Shown here: positions 1 through 8,600 of the stretch, piece by piece
How positions within the stretch are numbered: position 1 is the stretch's first letter
Layout of the letters: the number at the start of each line of letters is the position of its first letter
DNA from: CAVYGB01 sp046734815
GTDB taxonomy: Bacteria; Myxococcota_A; Polyangia; Fen-1088
Direction of reading: 5' to 3'
NCBI GenBank assembly: GCA_046734815.1
Contig: JBKPRZ010000146.1
Location: forward strand, 1 to 28,480
Length of the DNA: 28,480 nucleotides
Translations under genes and position numbers: made by a program
Notes under the pieces: generated by a model
Told to the model about the DNA's origin: nothing
Database searches by the model: none
Seen by the model: only the letters and a program-made list of their open reading frames with translations

Positions 1-42
1 AGGTGGAGGTGGCGGCGGGGGCGGAGGCGGTGGAGGGGGCGG
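1..42 (-). repeat. Polyproline-coding low-complexity tract
   Basis: On the minus strand 14 consecutive CCN codons run to the window edge inside the partial lipoprotein gene. All four proline codons occur, so this is selection on protein sequence rather than a simple nucleotide microsatellite. It probably separates the cysteine scaffold from a C-terminal region outside the window. Confidence 0.8.
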
Positions 43-1263
43 ACCGGCCGGGGGACGGCGGCAGTTGCCGCCCAGGCAGACGTTGCCGCCGGTGCACTGG
101 CTGTCGCTGTTGCAGCTTTCGCGGCAGCTGGTGCCGCTGCAACCTTTGAAGGGCGCGCAGGTGGTGGCACCCATCACACGGCAGGTTCCGCCATTGCAGA
201 GGCCCTGCGGCGTCGCGGTGTTCGCGCCGCTGTTGCACTGGGCCCCGCGGCAGACGGTGCCGTCGGAGTAGCGCTGGCAGCCACCGCGGCCGTCGCAGCG
301 ACCGTTGTCGCCGCAGGAGGAGGCGCCGCCGTCCACGCAGATCTTGGCGGGATCGCGCTCACCGCGCGCCGCCCGCTGATCGATCGTGCCGGCCTTCACC
401 GGAAGGCAACGGCCCCGCGTCTCGGGGTTGGCGCAGAACTGGCATTTACCGGCGCAGGCGTTCTCGCAACAGACGCCGTCCACGCAGAAGGTGGAGGCGC
501 ATTCGCCGTTGGTGGTGCAGTCCTGGCCCGGGCCCTTGGGTCCGCAGCTACCGTTCACGCAGCGGATGGGCGCCTGGCAACGGTCGTCGGTGACACAGCT
601 GTTGAGGCAGGCATCACCCTCGCAGATCGAGGGCTTGCAGGGCACGGCAAACCCGGGCTCGCACAGGCCGTCGCCGTTGCACAGGCCCGGCGGTACGAAG
701 GCCTCCCGGCCGTCGCAGCGCTGGGGCCGGCACTTCTGTCCGGCGGCATAGCGGGCACAGCCGCCCTGCCCGTTGCAAAACCCGCTCTGGCCGCAGGTCT
801 CGGGCAGCTCGGTCTTGCAGACGCCATGGACGTCGGCGGACCCGGCCGGCACCGGTGCGCATTCGCCGGCCTTTTCGGGCTGGTTACAGCTGACGCAGGC
901 ACCGTTGCAGGCGACGTCGCAGCAGACCCCATCCGCGCAGAACCCCGAATCGCACTGCGATCCGTTCTCGCACCCCATGCCCAGCGGCAGCTGCACGTCG
1001 CAGCGGCCCCGCACGCAGGCCAGGGTCGTGCACTCGTTGGGACACAGGCACGCCTGCCCGTTGGCCTTCTTGACCGCCGGGCCCGGGCCGGCGCAGGCGA
1101 GCTCGGCCGGCGTCGGGTCCGCCATCCGCCTGGTTCCATCCGTCCCGCCGTCCACCACGCGGCCGATGGCCCGCGTGTTGAACGCCTCGGTGGTGCAGCC
1201 GAGCAGCGCCGCGGCCGCGACCAGAACGGCGAACAGCCCGCGTGCTGTCCGAGCGGGCTTCAT
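1..1263 (-). CDS. Cysteine-rich lipoprotein, paralogue 1 (3' end beyond window)
   Basis: The first 421 codons of a secreted cysteine-rich lipoprotein are present; the C-terminus lies off the left edge. It starts at ATG 1263 with a basic N-terminus, a hydrophobic stretch and a lipobox ALLGC, giving the lipidated Cys at residue 23, so the mature protein is expected to be membrane-anchored outside the cytoplasm. The body is a chain of short cysteine modules, including FCADGVCCDVACNGACVSC, ETCGQSGFCNGQGGC and DQRAARGERDPAKIC, that align closely with the genes at 1685-4582 and 5631-9083. It therefore belongs to the same paralogue family. At the window edge the protein enters at least 14 consecutive prolines, a likely stalk or hinge towards an unseen C-terminal domain. 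Only a weak GGGG precedes the start. The molecular function is unknown; adhesion or surface-structure roles are only inference. Confidence 0.88.
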   Translation of the reverse strand, partial: MKPARTARGLFAVLVAAAALLGCTTEAFNTRAIGRVVDGGTDGTRRMADPTPAELACAGPGPAVKKANGQACLCPNECTTLACVRGRCDVQLPLGMGCENGSQCDSGFCADGVCCDVACNGACVSCNQPEKAGECAPVPAGSADVHGVCKTELPETCGQSGFCNGQGGCARYAAGQKCRPQRCDGREAFVPPGLCNGDGLCEPGFAVPCKPSICEGDACLNSCVTDDRCQAPIRCVNGSCGPKGPGQDCTTNGECASTFCVDGVCCENACAGKCQFCANPETRGRCLPVKAGTIDQRAARGERDPAKICVDGGASSCGDNGRCDGRGGCQRYSDGTVCRGAQCNSGANTATPQGLCNGGTCRVMGATTCAPFKGCSGTSCRESCNSDSQCTGGNVCLGGNCRRPPAGPPPPPPPPPPPPPP

Positions 1264-1410
1264 CTGGAGCCCCGATGGATACACGGGCCCACCCCGGACG
1301 GAGTGGGGACGTGAAGGTCCCTGGAAAAGGCTAGGTCGTTGCTCATCGGCTCGCACGCGTACCGGGCCCGCAGGACCGGAATATGTGTACGAATGGGTCC
1401 GCCGTTAAGG

Positions 1411-1446
1411 TGTGGTAGCTAACCTGCTCCTGCGTCCATTTGTCTA
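1411..1446 (-). promoter_or_regulatory. Shared upstream element of paralogue 1 (putative promoter)
   Basis: Read on the minus strand this is TAGACA, an 18-base spacer, then TTAGCTACCACA. The same arrangement with TGGACA occurs upstream of the paralogues at 4645-4680 and 9136-9173. TGGACA/TAGACA resembles a -35 hexamer; TTAGCT would sit at the -10 position but is a poor sigma-70 match, so an alternative sigma factor or an activator site is possible. The distance to the start codon is about 150 bases, longer than for the other two genes. Confidence 0.5.
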
Positions 1447-1572
1447 GCCCCGAATACACGGCCGCGACACGAGGACATACCCAACTGGCGCCGGCGGCCG
1501 ACGCGTAACGGGCAACCCGGACAGTGGGCAGCGGCTCTGAGACGAATCGGCGCTAGCCAGCCGGCGCTGGCG

Positions 1573-1599
1573 AAAAAACGATCCGACTCGCCCGAATCG
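1573..1599 (-). terminator. Rho-independent terminator of the 1685-4582 gene
   Basis: On the minus strand CGATTCG pairs with CGGATCG (seven pairs, one a G-U) around a 7-base loop and is followed directly by TTTTTT. It lies about 85 bases past the stop of the 965-aa lipoprotein gene. With the promoter element at 1411-1446 it explains most of the 421-base gap 1264-1684, and it argues that the two lipoprotein genes are separate transcription units. I see no further gene in that gap. Confidence 0.7.
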
Positions 1600-1684
1600 C
1601 TCCGCTGCAGCCGTCGTCAGGCGATCGGGATCCTGGAGCTCACATCCGCGCGAGCCGCCTGCTCCGCGCGCGAGCCGCGCGCGC

Positions 1685-4582
1685 TCAGGGCATCGAGGGA
1701 ACGCAGGCGCCGCCCTGGCAAGCGCCGCCGGCGCAAGGCGTGTCGTTCGCGACGTTGCCGCATTCGCCGCTGACGGTGTTGCACTGCTTGCACTCGCCGC
1801 CACAGTTCATGCACATCCGCGGCTTGCACGCCCCTCCATCACAGCCACCCGTCGAGCAGTCCGTCCCGTCCGGCTTGTCCCCGCAGTTGCCGGTCACGGT
1901 GTTGCACTGCTTGCACTCGCCGCCACAGTTCATGCACATCCGCGGCTTGCACGCCCCTCCATCACACGCACCCGTCGAGCAGTCCGTCCCGTCGGGCTTG
2001 TCCCCGCAGTTGCCGGTCACCGTATTGCACTGCTTGCACTCGCCGCCACAGTTCATGCACGTCCGCGGCTTGCACGCCCCTCCATCACACGCACCCGTCG
2101 AGCAGTCCGTTCCGTCCGCCTTGTTCCCGCAGTTGCCGGTCACCGTGTCGCACTGCTTGCACTCGCCACCACAGTTCATGCACATCCGCGGCTTGCACGC
2201 CCCTGCATCACACGCACCCGTCGAGCAGTCCGTCCCGTCCGCCTTGTTTCCGCACACGCCGGTCATGGTGTTGCACTGCTTGCACTCGCCGGTGCAGTTC
2301 ATACACATCATCACGATCGGCGTACAGCCGCGGTTGTTGCCGTTGCCGCTGCAGATGTTGTCCACCGGACAACAGGTGTGGTTGCAGCAGACGCGGCTCC
2401 CACCGCAGGTCCTGCTGTCGTCGGGGTCGCAGCTCTTACCATTGCCGCTGCACTTCTCACACTCATTGCAGGTCTCGCAGCACGCCTTGCACACCCCGTT
2501 GCAGTCGAAGGGCGCACTGGCCGGACAACCGCAGGTCTTGTTGGTGCACGTGGCCCCCATCGGGCAGCGGTGCCCGCAGGACCCGCAGTTCTCGACGTCG
2601 GTGTCGACATCCACGCAGGCGTTCCCGCACTTGAGCAGCGGCTCGGCGCAGACCAGGGTGCACATCTTCTTCAGGCAGGTGAGGTTGCCGCAGCTCATGC
2701 CGCAGCTGCCGCAGTTGGCTTCATCGGTCTCCAGGTTGCGACAGACGCCCCCGCAGTTTGTCAGGCCCGGCTGGCAGCAGATGCCGCCCGTGCAACTGCC
2801 CCCGCCCCCGCAGCTCCCGTCGCGGTTCACGCAGTTGCCGGTACCGGCCATGCACTGCTTGCATTCGCCGTCGCACTTGCTCCCGCAACAGATGTTGTTG
2901 CTGCTGCAGATCTTCGACTCGCATTCGGCGTTGGCCACGCAGGGCTCGCCGTTCTTCTTCGGGCTTGCCACACAGCTGCCGCCCATGCACATGAAGCCCA
3001 TGGCGCAGGACACGTTCCTGGTCTCGCACATGCCGGCAGCGTTGCAGGTGCGGATCACCTGCTGCGAGCCGCTGGCGCAGCTGGGAGCGCCGCAGGTCGA
3101 ATCGACCGGCTCGCGCCGGCACCCGCCGTTGCCGTCGCAGCCGTTCGAGCAGGCATCGTCGCGGCACACGCCGGCCGGATCGGCCGCGCCGACGGCCACG
3201 TTCACGCAGCTGCCCTCCTGACCGGGCACCGCACAGGACCGGCAGGTGGCGTTGCACGCGCCCGCGCAGCAGCGGCCCTGGGCGCAGACGTTGCTCGTGC
3301 ATTCGCCGTTGGCGGTGCAGATGGCGCCGTTGGGCTTCTTGCCGCAGCTGGTGGCGGTGCAGACATTCCCGCTGGAGCACTGGGCGTCGCTGGAGCAGCT
3401 GCCGCGGCAGGCGTTGCCGCTGCATCCGCGGAAGGGCGCGCAGCTGCGCGCGGCGGGCACCCGGCAGCTGCCCCCCGTGCAGACGCCGGCGGCGGTCTGG
3501 GTGTTGGCGGTGCCGTCGCACCGGGCCTGCGCGCAGGGGGTGTTGTCCTTGTATTTCTGGCAGCCGCCCTTGCCGTCGCAGCGACCGTCGGTGCCGCAGG
3601 TGGCGGGATCCTGGACCGCGCAGATCTTGGCCGGGTCCTTCTCGCCCCGGGCGGCGCGCTGGTCCACCACGTTGGCCTTGACCGCCTGACATTTGCCGCG
3701 CGCTTCGGGGCTGGCGCAGAAGAAACACTTACCGGTGCAGGCGGTGTCGCAGCAGACGCCGTCCACGCAGAAGCCCGAGCCACACTGGGTGCCGGCGGTG
3801 CAGTCCTGACCGATGCCTTTGGGCCCACAGCTGCCATTCACACAGCTGCTGGGCGCCATGCACTTGTCGTTGCCGGTGCAGCTGCTCAGGCAGGCGCCGG
3901 CCTCGCAGGTGGAGGGGGCGCACGAGAGGGCCACGCCCTTCACGCAGGTCCCCTCGCCGTCGCACAGGCTGGCGGGGATGAAACGAGCCTTGGTGTCACA
4001 GGTCGACAGCACGCACACTGTCCCGGCCGCGAACTTCGCGCAGCCGCCCTGGCCGTTGCAGTATCCACTCTGGCCGCAGGTCTCGGGCGAGTCCTTGCGA
4101 CAGACCCCGTGCATGTCCTCCGACCCCGCCGGCACCGGGGCGCACTCGCCCATCTGATCCGGCTGGTTGCACGACACGCAGGCGCCGGTGCAGGCGACGT
4201 TGCAGCAGACGCCGTCGGCGCAGTAGTTCGACTGGCACTGGCTGTTGTTCTCACAGGACACGCCCAGCGGCTTGCGGGTGGCGCAGGCCATGCCCGCGCA
4301 ACAGACCCCGCCCTGGCAAGTGCCGGTGGCGCACTCGATGTCGCAGACGCAGCTGTCGCCGGCCGCCTTCCTCGGCATCGGCGCGGTGCTGGGACAGGAG
4401 GCCGGCTTCGGATCCATCCCGTTCGGCAAGGTGCCGGTCATCATGCCGCCGTCGCGCGGACCGCCCGTGCCTCCGTCGGGTTTGATGCCGATGACCGTGG
4501 TGGTCACCGGCTTGGTGCTGCAGCCGGAGGCCAGCAGCGCCCCGGCCAGAAACAGGCTGGTTACGACCGCTAAGTTACGCAT
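1685..4582 (-). CDS. Cysteine-rich lipoprotein, paralogue 2, with five 41-aa C-terminal repeats
   Basis: This 965-aa protein starts at ATG 4582, preceded by a GAGG Shine-Dalgarno sequence 8 bases upstream. Residues 1-21 form a lipoprotein signal ending LLASGC, with Cys21 as the lipidation site. A short Thr/Gly-rich linker follows, then roughly 450 residues of cysteine modules shared with the neighbouring paralogues (for example GVCCNVACTGACVSC and DQRAARGEKDPAKIC). Next comes a section with the C-x2-NCGSCG pattern seen in Stig1-like cysteine repeats, then residues 759-963, which are five consecutive 41-aa units of eight cysteines each (MCMNCGGECKQCNT at the start, GGACKPR at the end). It is presumably exported and heavily disulphide-bonded. 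It has its own upstream element (4645-4680) and terminator (1573-1599). No enzyme motif is visible; a surface, matrix or adhesive role is inference. Automated labels such as tryptophan synthase for proteins of this composition should not be trusted. Confidence 0.93.
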   Translation of the reverse strand: MRNLAVVTSLFLAGALLASGCSTKPVTTTVIGIKPDGGTGGPRDGGMMTGTLPNGMDPKPASCPSTAPMPRKAAGDSCVCDIECATGTCQGGVCCAGMACATRKPLGVSCENNSQCQSNYCADGVCCNVACTGACVSCNQPDQMGECAPVPAGSEDMHGVCRKDSPETCGQSGYCNGQGGCAKFAAGTVCVLSTCDTKARFIPASLCDGEGTCVKGVALSCAPSTCEAGACLSSCTGNDKCMAPSSCVNGSCGPKGIGQDCTAGTQCGSGFCVDGVCCDTACTGKCFFCASPEARGKCQAVKANVVDQRAARGEKDPAKICAVQDPATCGTDGRCDGKGGCQKYKDNTPCAQARCDGTANTQTAAGVCTGGSCRVPAARSCAPFRGCSGNACRGSCSSDAQCSSGNVCTATSCGKKPNGAICTANGECTSNVCAQGRCCAGACNATCRSCAVPGQEGSCVNVAVGAADPAGVCRDDACSNGCDGNGGCRREPVDSTCGAPSCASGSQQVIRTCNAAGMCETRNVSCAMGFMCMGGSCVASPKKNGEPCVANAECESKICSSNNICCGSKCDGECKQCMAGTGNCVNRDGSCGGGGSCTGGICCQPGLTNCGGVCRNLETDEANCGSCGMSCGNLTCLKKMCTLVCAEPLLKCGNACVDVDTDVENCGSCGHRCPMGATCTNKTCGCPASAPFDCNGVCKACCETCNECEKCSGNGKSCDPDDSRTCGGSRVCCNHTCCPVDNICSGNGNNRGCTPIVMMCMNCTGECKQCNTMTGVCGNKADGTDCSTGACDAGACKPRMCMNCGGECKQCDTVTGNCGNKADGTDCSTGACDGGACKPRTCMNCGGECKQCNTVTGNCGDKPDGTDCSTGACDGGACKPRMCMNCGGECKQCNTVTGNCGDKPDGTDCSTGGCDGGACKPRMCMNCGGECKQCNTVSGECGNVANDTPCAGGACQGGACVPSMP
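1694..2308 (-). repeat. Five in-frame 123-bp tandem repeats
   Basis: The string GTTCATGCAC or a one-base variant recurs at 1805, 1928, 2051, 2174 and 2297, exactly 123 bases apart, giving five complete 41-codon units inside the lipoprotein gene. Each unit has eight cysteines. The inner units are nearly identical, and the stop-proximal unit has diverged the most. The reading frame is kept throughout, so unit number could change by recombination or slippage without breaking the gene. Confidence 0.95.
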
Positions 4583-4644
4583 GGCTACGCCTCGTTCCGA
4601 CGGTGAAGGAGCCCGCTAGGCACGACCCAACACGGCCGCCACTG

Positions 4645-4680
4645 TGTGGTAGCTAACCTCTTGTAGCGCTGTTTTGTCCA
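4645..4680 (-). promoter_or_regulatory. Shared upstream element of paralogue 2 (putative promoter)
   Basis: On the minus strand this reads TGGACA, 18 bases, then TTAGCTACCACA, ending about 62 bases before ATG 4582. Element and spacing match those at 1411-1446 and 9136-9173 while the surrounding intergenic DNA does not, which supports a functional site. It would give a 5' leader of roughly 50 bases. Confidence 0.55.
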
Positions 4681-4719
4681 CACGATTCTGAAGTTTATCG
4701 CCAATCTTACGTGAGCCAC

Positions 4720-4739
4720 CCCACGTCGTAGAACGTGGG
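4720..4739. repeat. Inverted repeat at the 5' end of the hypothetical gene
   Basis: CCCACG (4720-4725) and CGTGGG (4734-4739) form a perfect 6-bp inverted repeat with an 8-base gap. It overlaps the GTG 4735 start candidate. It may be an operator or an RNA hairpin limiting use of that start, or it may be chance in GC-rich DNA. Confidence 0.3.
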
Positions 4740-5502
4740 ATATTGCAGCGCGCTCCGCATCGAATGCATGAGCGTCAACCCCGCGACATCCCAGGCAGCC
4801 GCGGCTTGCGACGACCGCACCGCGCCCCACCTTTCCAGCATGGCTGCGCGGGCGGGACGCAACGGCAAGACGAAGCGGGACGGGACGAAACAGCGACGCG
4901 CGACGGTCAGAAAGCCGAGCTCGTACGATCGCTTCAAGGAGTTCCAGGGCAAGCGCTACACCGGCATGCAGGTGGGCCGCCGCCACCGCTGGCACTACGA
5001 CCCCGGCGACTGGAGCGAGAAGAAGGTTACCCCCGACAAATGGGAGTTCGCCTATTCGGTCTGCAAGCGCCGGGCGGGCCACGCCCCCGAGGGCTCCGGC
5101 GCCCCGGTCGGCACCGCCTATCGCTGGTACATCCTGGCCAGCCAGGTCGTGACCAAGCAGGACGCCAACAGCTCCACCACCGAGATGGCCGGCCTGAAAT
5201 ACAAGCTCGCCCACCGCCGCGCCGACAAGACCTCCTGGAGCGCCAGCGACCGCGCCCAGCGCAAGCGCCTGATCCAGATCCTCGAGGAGATGATCGCGGA
5301 ACTGGACAAACAACCCGAGGACGCGCCTCTCGCCCAGCTGGCCGGCGCTCCAGACGGACAAGCCGTCAATCCGACCAGCGCCGCCGCCGCCAAGAGCCCG
5401 GACAGCGGCACCCGTAACAGGCTGCACGCTCTCGACGGCCGCGCCCGAACGCAGGCCCGCACCTCCAGAGGATCGAAGCGCGAGAAACGAGCGGCGATCT
5501 GA
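4735..5502 (+). CDS. Basic hypothetical protein
   Basis: This open frame of up to 255 aa has strong G/C third-position bias in its central part, consistent with real coding. I do not recognise the family. The core (about residues 50-190) is rich in Trp, Tyr, Lys and Arg, with segments such as FKEFQGKRYTGMQVG, RRHRWHYDPGDWSEKK and YRWYILASQVVTKQD. A predicted helical stretch (LIQILEEMIAELDK) and a basic, low-complexity, Ala/Arg-rich tail follow. There is no signal peptide or membrane segment, so it is probably cytoplasmic; nucleic-acid binding is only a guess from the charge. The start is uncertain: GTG 4735, ATG 4768 and ATG 4840 are all in frame and none has a good Shine-Dalgarno sequence. 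The conserved-looking part begins after ATG 4840. It is divergent from paralogue 2 and convergent with paralogue 3. Confidence 0.7.
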   Translation: MGYCSALRIECMSVNPATSQAAAACDDRTAPHLSSMAARAGRNGKTKRDGTKQRRATVRKPSSYDRFKEFQGKRYTGMQVGRRHRWHYDPGDWSEKKVTPDKWEFAYSVCKRRAGHAPEGSGAPVGTAYRWYILASQVVTKQDANSSTTEMAGLKYKLAHRRADKTSWSASDRAQRKRLIQILEEMIAELDKQPEDAPLAQLAGAPDGQAVNPTSAAAAKSPDSGTRNRLHALDGRARTQARTSRGSKREKRAAI

Positions 5503-5580
5503 GGCTCGCCCCCCGTTCGAAGGCGGTCGGGATCACGGCGGGCCTGACGTTCGGTTCGACAGCAGAGTCGTCGGCCTGAA

Positions 5581-5594
5581 TGGCGAGCTCGCCA
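5581..5594. repeat. 14-bp perfect palindrome between convergent genes
   Basis: TGGCGAGCTCGCCA is a perfect palindrome in the 128-base gap between the ends of the hypothetical gene (5502) and the paralogue 3 gene (5631). It has no loop and no T tract, so it is a poor classical terminator. A protein-binding site or a Rho-assisted end is possible. Confidence 0.35.
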
Positions 5595-5630
5595 AGTTCA
5601 GCCTAGCAGCGCCCTGGACTCAGACCAAGA

Positions 5631-8600
5631 CTAGGGACCGGCGTCGGCGGGTGGATCGGCTTTGGGCACGCATTTTCCGTCCTGGCATTGCTCGGTGGCG
5701 CCGCAGTGGCTGTCCTGGCAGCACTCCTGGCAGACGCCGCTGCACTCGTGGGACTTGGCGGCGGGACAGGCGCAAGAGTTGTTGGTGCAGACGTGGCCGT
5801 TCGCGCAGTCGCCGTCGTTCACGCAGCAGTCGGGCTTTGTCGGGTGGGAGCACGCGCCCGTCATCGTGTTGCAGACGTCGTCGGTGCATGCGTTCTCATC
5901 TTTGCAGTCCCCGTCGGACGTGCAGCAGTTCGGCTTCACCGGGTGCGAGCACATCCCTGTCATCACATTGCAGCTGTCGTCCGTGCACACCTTGTCGTCC
6001 TTGCAGTCCCCGTCGGACGTGCAGCAGTTCGGCTTCGCCGCGTGCGAGCACACGCCCGTCATCACATTGCAGCTGTCCGTCGTGCAGACCTGACCATCGT
6101 CGCAGTCCCCCACAGACGTGCAGCAGTTCGGCTTCGCTGCGTGTGAGCACACTCCCGTCATCACGTTGCAGCTGTCCGTCGTGCAGACCTGACCGTCCTC
6201 GCAGTCCCCCACAGACGTGCAGCAGTTCGGCTTCGCTGCGTGTGAGCACACTCCCGTCATCACGTTGCAGCTGTCCGTCGTGCAGACCTGACCGTCGTCG
6301 CAGTCCCCCACAGACGTGCAGCAGTTCGGTTTCGCCGCGTGCGAGCACACTCCCGTCATCACATTGCAGCTGTCCGTCGTGCAGACCTGACCGTCGTCGC
6401 AGTCCCCCACAGACGTGCAGCAGTTCGGCTTTGGGGTGTGCGAGCACATGCTGGTCATCGTGTTGCAGGCGTCGGTCGTGCAGACCTTCTGGTCATCACA
6501 ATCGCCGGTGTCGCAGCACTTGCCAGGCGCCACCACGTTGCTGCACGAACCGTTGTTGCAGCTGTCGTTGGTGCAGGCCCGCCCGTCGTTGCAGTCGTTG
6601 CAGCAGTCAGCCTTGGCGATGCATTCACCCGCGCGGTCGGTATTCGGCGGGCAAACCTTCTTGGTCGCGGGATCGCACACCGGCGGCGGATCGCTGCAGC
6701 CGTTCATGCACACCTTGCCCGGCATGCAGCAGATGCCGTTGCAACACTTCTGATTCATCCCGCAGGTCGAGCCGTCGCCGGCCTTCATGGGGTATTCGCA
6801 GGCGCCGCTGCCGCCGCAGGTGCCGGGGGCGGAGAAGCAGGGCGGCGGGGTGTTGCAGGTGACGGTGCCGGTGCAGGCGCCCTTGCCGTCGCAGTGGTCC
6901 TTGGTCGTGCAGGTCTTGTTGTCGTTGCAGACGACCATCACGTCGGCGGGCACGCAGGCGCCGCTGTTGGGGGCGCAGACGCTGCAAGCGCCGGTGCAGG
7001 TGGTGCTGGCGCAGCAGTGGCCCCGGCACAGCATGGAGTTGCAGTCGGTGTTGGTGGTGCAGGTGTCGCCGGGCTGGCTCTTGCAGATCCGCATGCTGCA
7101 GATGCCGTTGCAGGCGGTGTTGCACTTGCCGCAGTTGGCTTCGTCGTCGTCGATGTTCACGCACTTGCCGCCGCAGCAGGTCTTGGTGGCGCCGCCGCAG
7201 ACGTTGCCGCAGGCGCCGCAGTTGGCGGCGTCGTTGCTCAGGGTCTTGCACTGATCGCCACACAGGGTCTGGCCGGCGGCGCAGCCGTGGCACTGGCCGT
7301 CGCTGGTCAGGCAGCGCTGGCCCACCGGGCAGGTGCGGTCGACGGTGCAGGCGAAGCCCGAACCCTGATTGCAGGTCTTGCACTTGTCGTTGCAGCCGCT
7401 GCAGCAGTGGTTGTCGATGCACTTGAGGCCGGTCTGGCACTCCGAGTCCTGGAAGCAAGAGCCGCCCGGGGGCAGCTTGTCCGGGGGGACGCACTTGTCG
7501 GGCGTGCACATCGGGGTGGTGCCGGCGCAGGTCTGGCTCTTGGTCTCGCACACGCCGGCCGCCGAGCACTGGCGGAAGGTGCGGACCGCGCCGTTGCAGC
7601 TGGGGGCGGCGCCGCAGGGGGTGTTGACCGGCTCGCGCCGGCAGCCGCCGTTGCCGTCGCACATGTTGTTGCAAGCGTCGTCCTTGCACACGCCGGCCGG
7701 GTCGGCGCCGCCGGCGGGCACGTTGCTGCAGGTGCCCAGCGATCCGGCCACGGCACAGGACCGGCAGGTGCCGTTGCAGACGGCGTCGCAGCAGCGGCCC
7801 TGCGAGCAGATGTTGCTCATGCACTCGGAGGCCTTGCCGCACAGAGCGCCGTTCGGCTTCTTGCCGCAGTCGCCGGCGAGGCAGACGTTGGGGCTGGCAC
7901 ACTGGGCGTCGCTGCCGCAACTGGCCCGGCAGGCGTTGCCCATGCAGCCCTTGAAGGGCGCGCAGCTCTGCGCCCCGGGCGCCTGGCAGGTGCCTCCCTT
8001 GCACACCCCCGCGGGGGTCTGCGTGTTGGCGGCGGCGTCGCAGCGGGCGTCCCGGCAGACGGTGTTGTCCTTGTACTTCTGGCAACCGCCCTTGCCGTCG
8101 CAGCGACCGTCGGTCCCGCAGCTGGATGCGCCCTGGTCGACGCAGATCTTGGCCGGGTCCTTCTCGCCGCGGGCCGCGCGCTGGTCGACGGTGTTGGGCT
8201 TGACCGCCAGACACTTGCCGCGCGCCTCGGGGCTGGCGCAGAAGAAACACTTGCCGGTGCACGCGCTCTCGCAGCAGACGCCGTCCACGCACATGCCCGA
8301 GGCGCACTGGTTGCCGCCGGTGCAGTCCTGTCCCAGGCCTTTGGGCCCACAGCTGCCGTTCTGACAGGTGTTGGGCATCATGCAGTCGCCGTTGGTGGTG
8401 CAGCTGTTGCGGCAGGCCCCGCCGTCGCAGGTCGACGGGAAACAGGAGATGGCCACGCCGGCCTCGCAGGTGCCCTCGCCGTCGCACAGGCCGGCCGGGA
8501 CGAAGCTTTCCTTGCCCTGGCAGCTGGACAGCTTGCAGGTGGTGCCGGCCGCGTATTTGGCGCAGCCGCCCTGGCCGTTGCAGTAGCCGCTTTGACCGCA

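Noticed and set aside
1260..1346. A 28-aa upstream frame whose stop overlaps the start of paralogue 1 (ATGA)
   Set aside because: It could be a leader peptide, but it has no Shine-Dalgarno sequence, no attenuator structure that I could see and unremarkable composition. Chance is likely.
1740..4573. Long plus-strand open frames opposite the 965-aa lipoprotein gene
   Set aside because: They are shadows: Cys/Gly-rich coding on the minus strand gives Ala/Pro/His-rich open frames on the other. They have no recognisable domains and are interrupted relative to the clear lipoprotein with signal peptide and repeats.
1685..4582. Tryptophan synthase alpha chain, a label I have seen applied to cysteine-rich myxobacterial proteins
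   Set aside because: There is no TIM-barrel motif; the protein is a lipoprotein made of cysteine modules.
1694..6530. CRISPR-like periodic repeats
   Set aside because: The 123- and 99-base periods have no separate spacers; the repeats are in-frame coding units with conserved cysteines.
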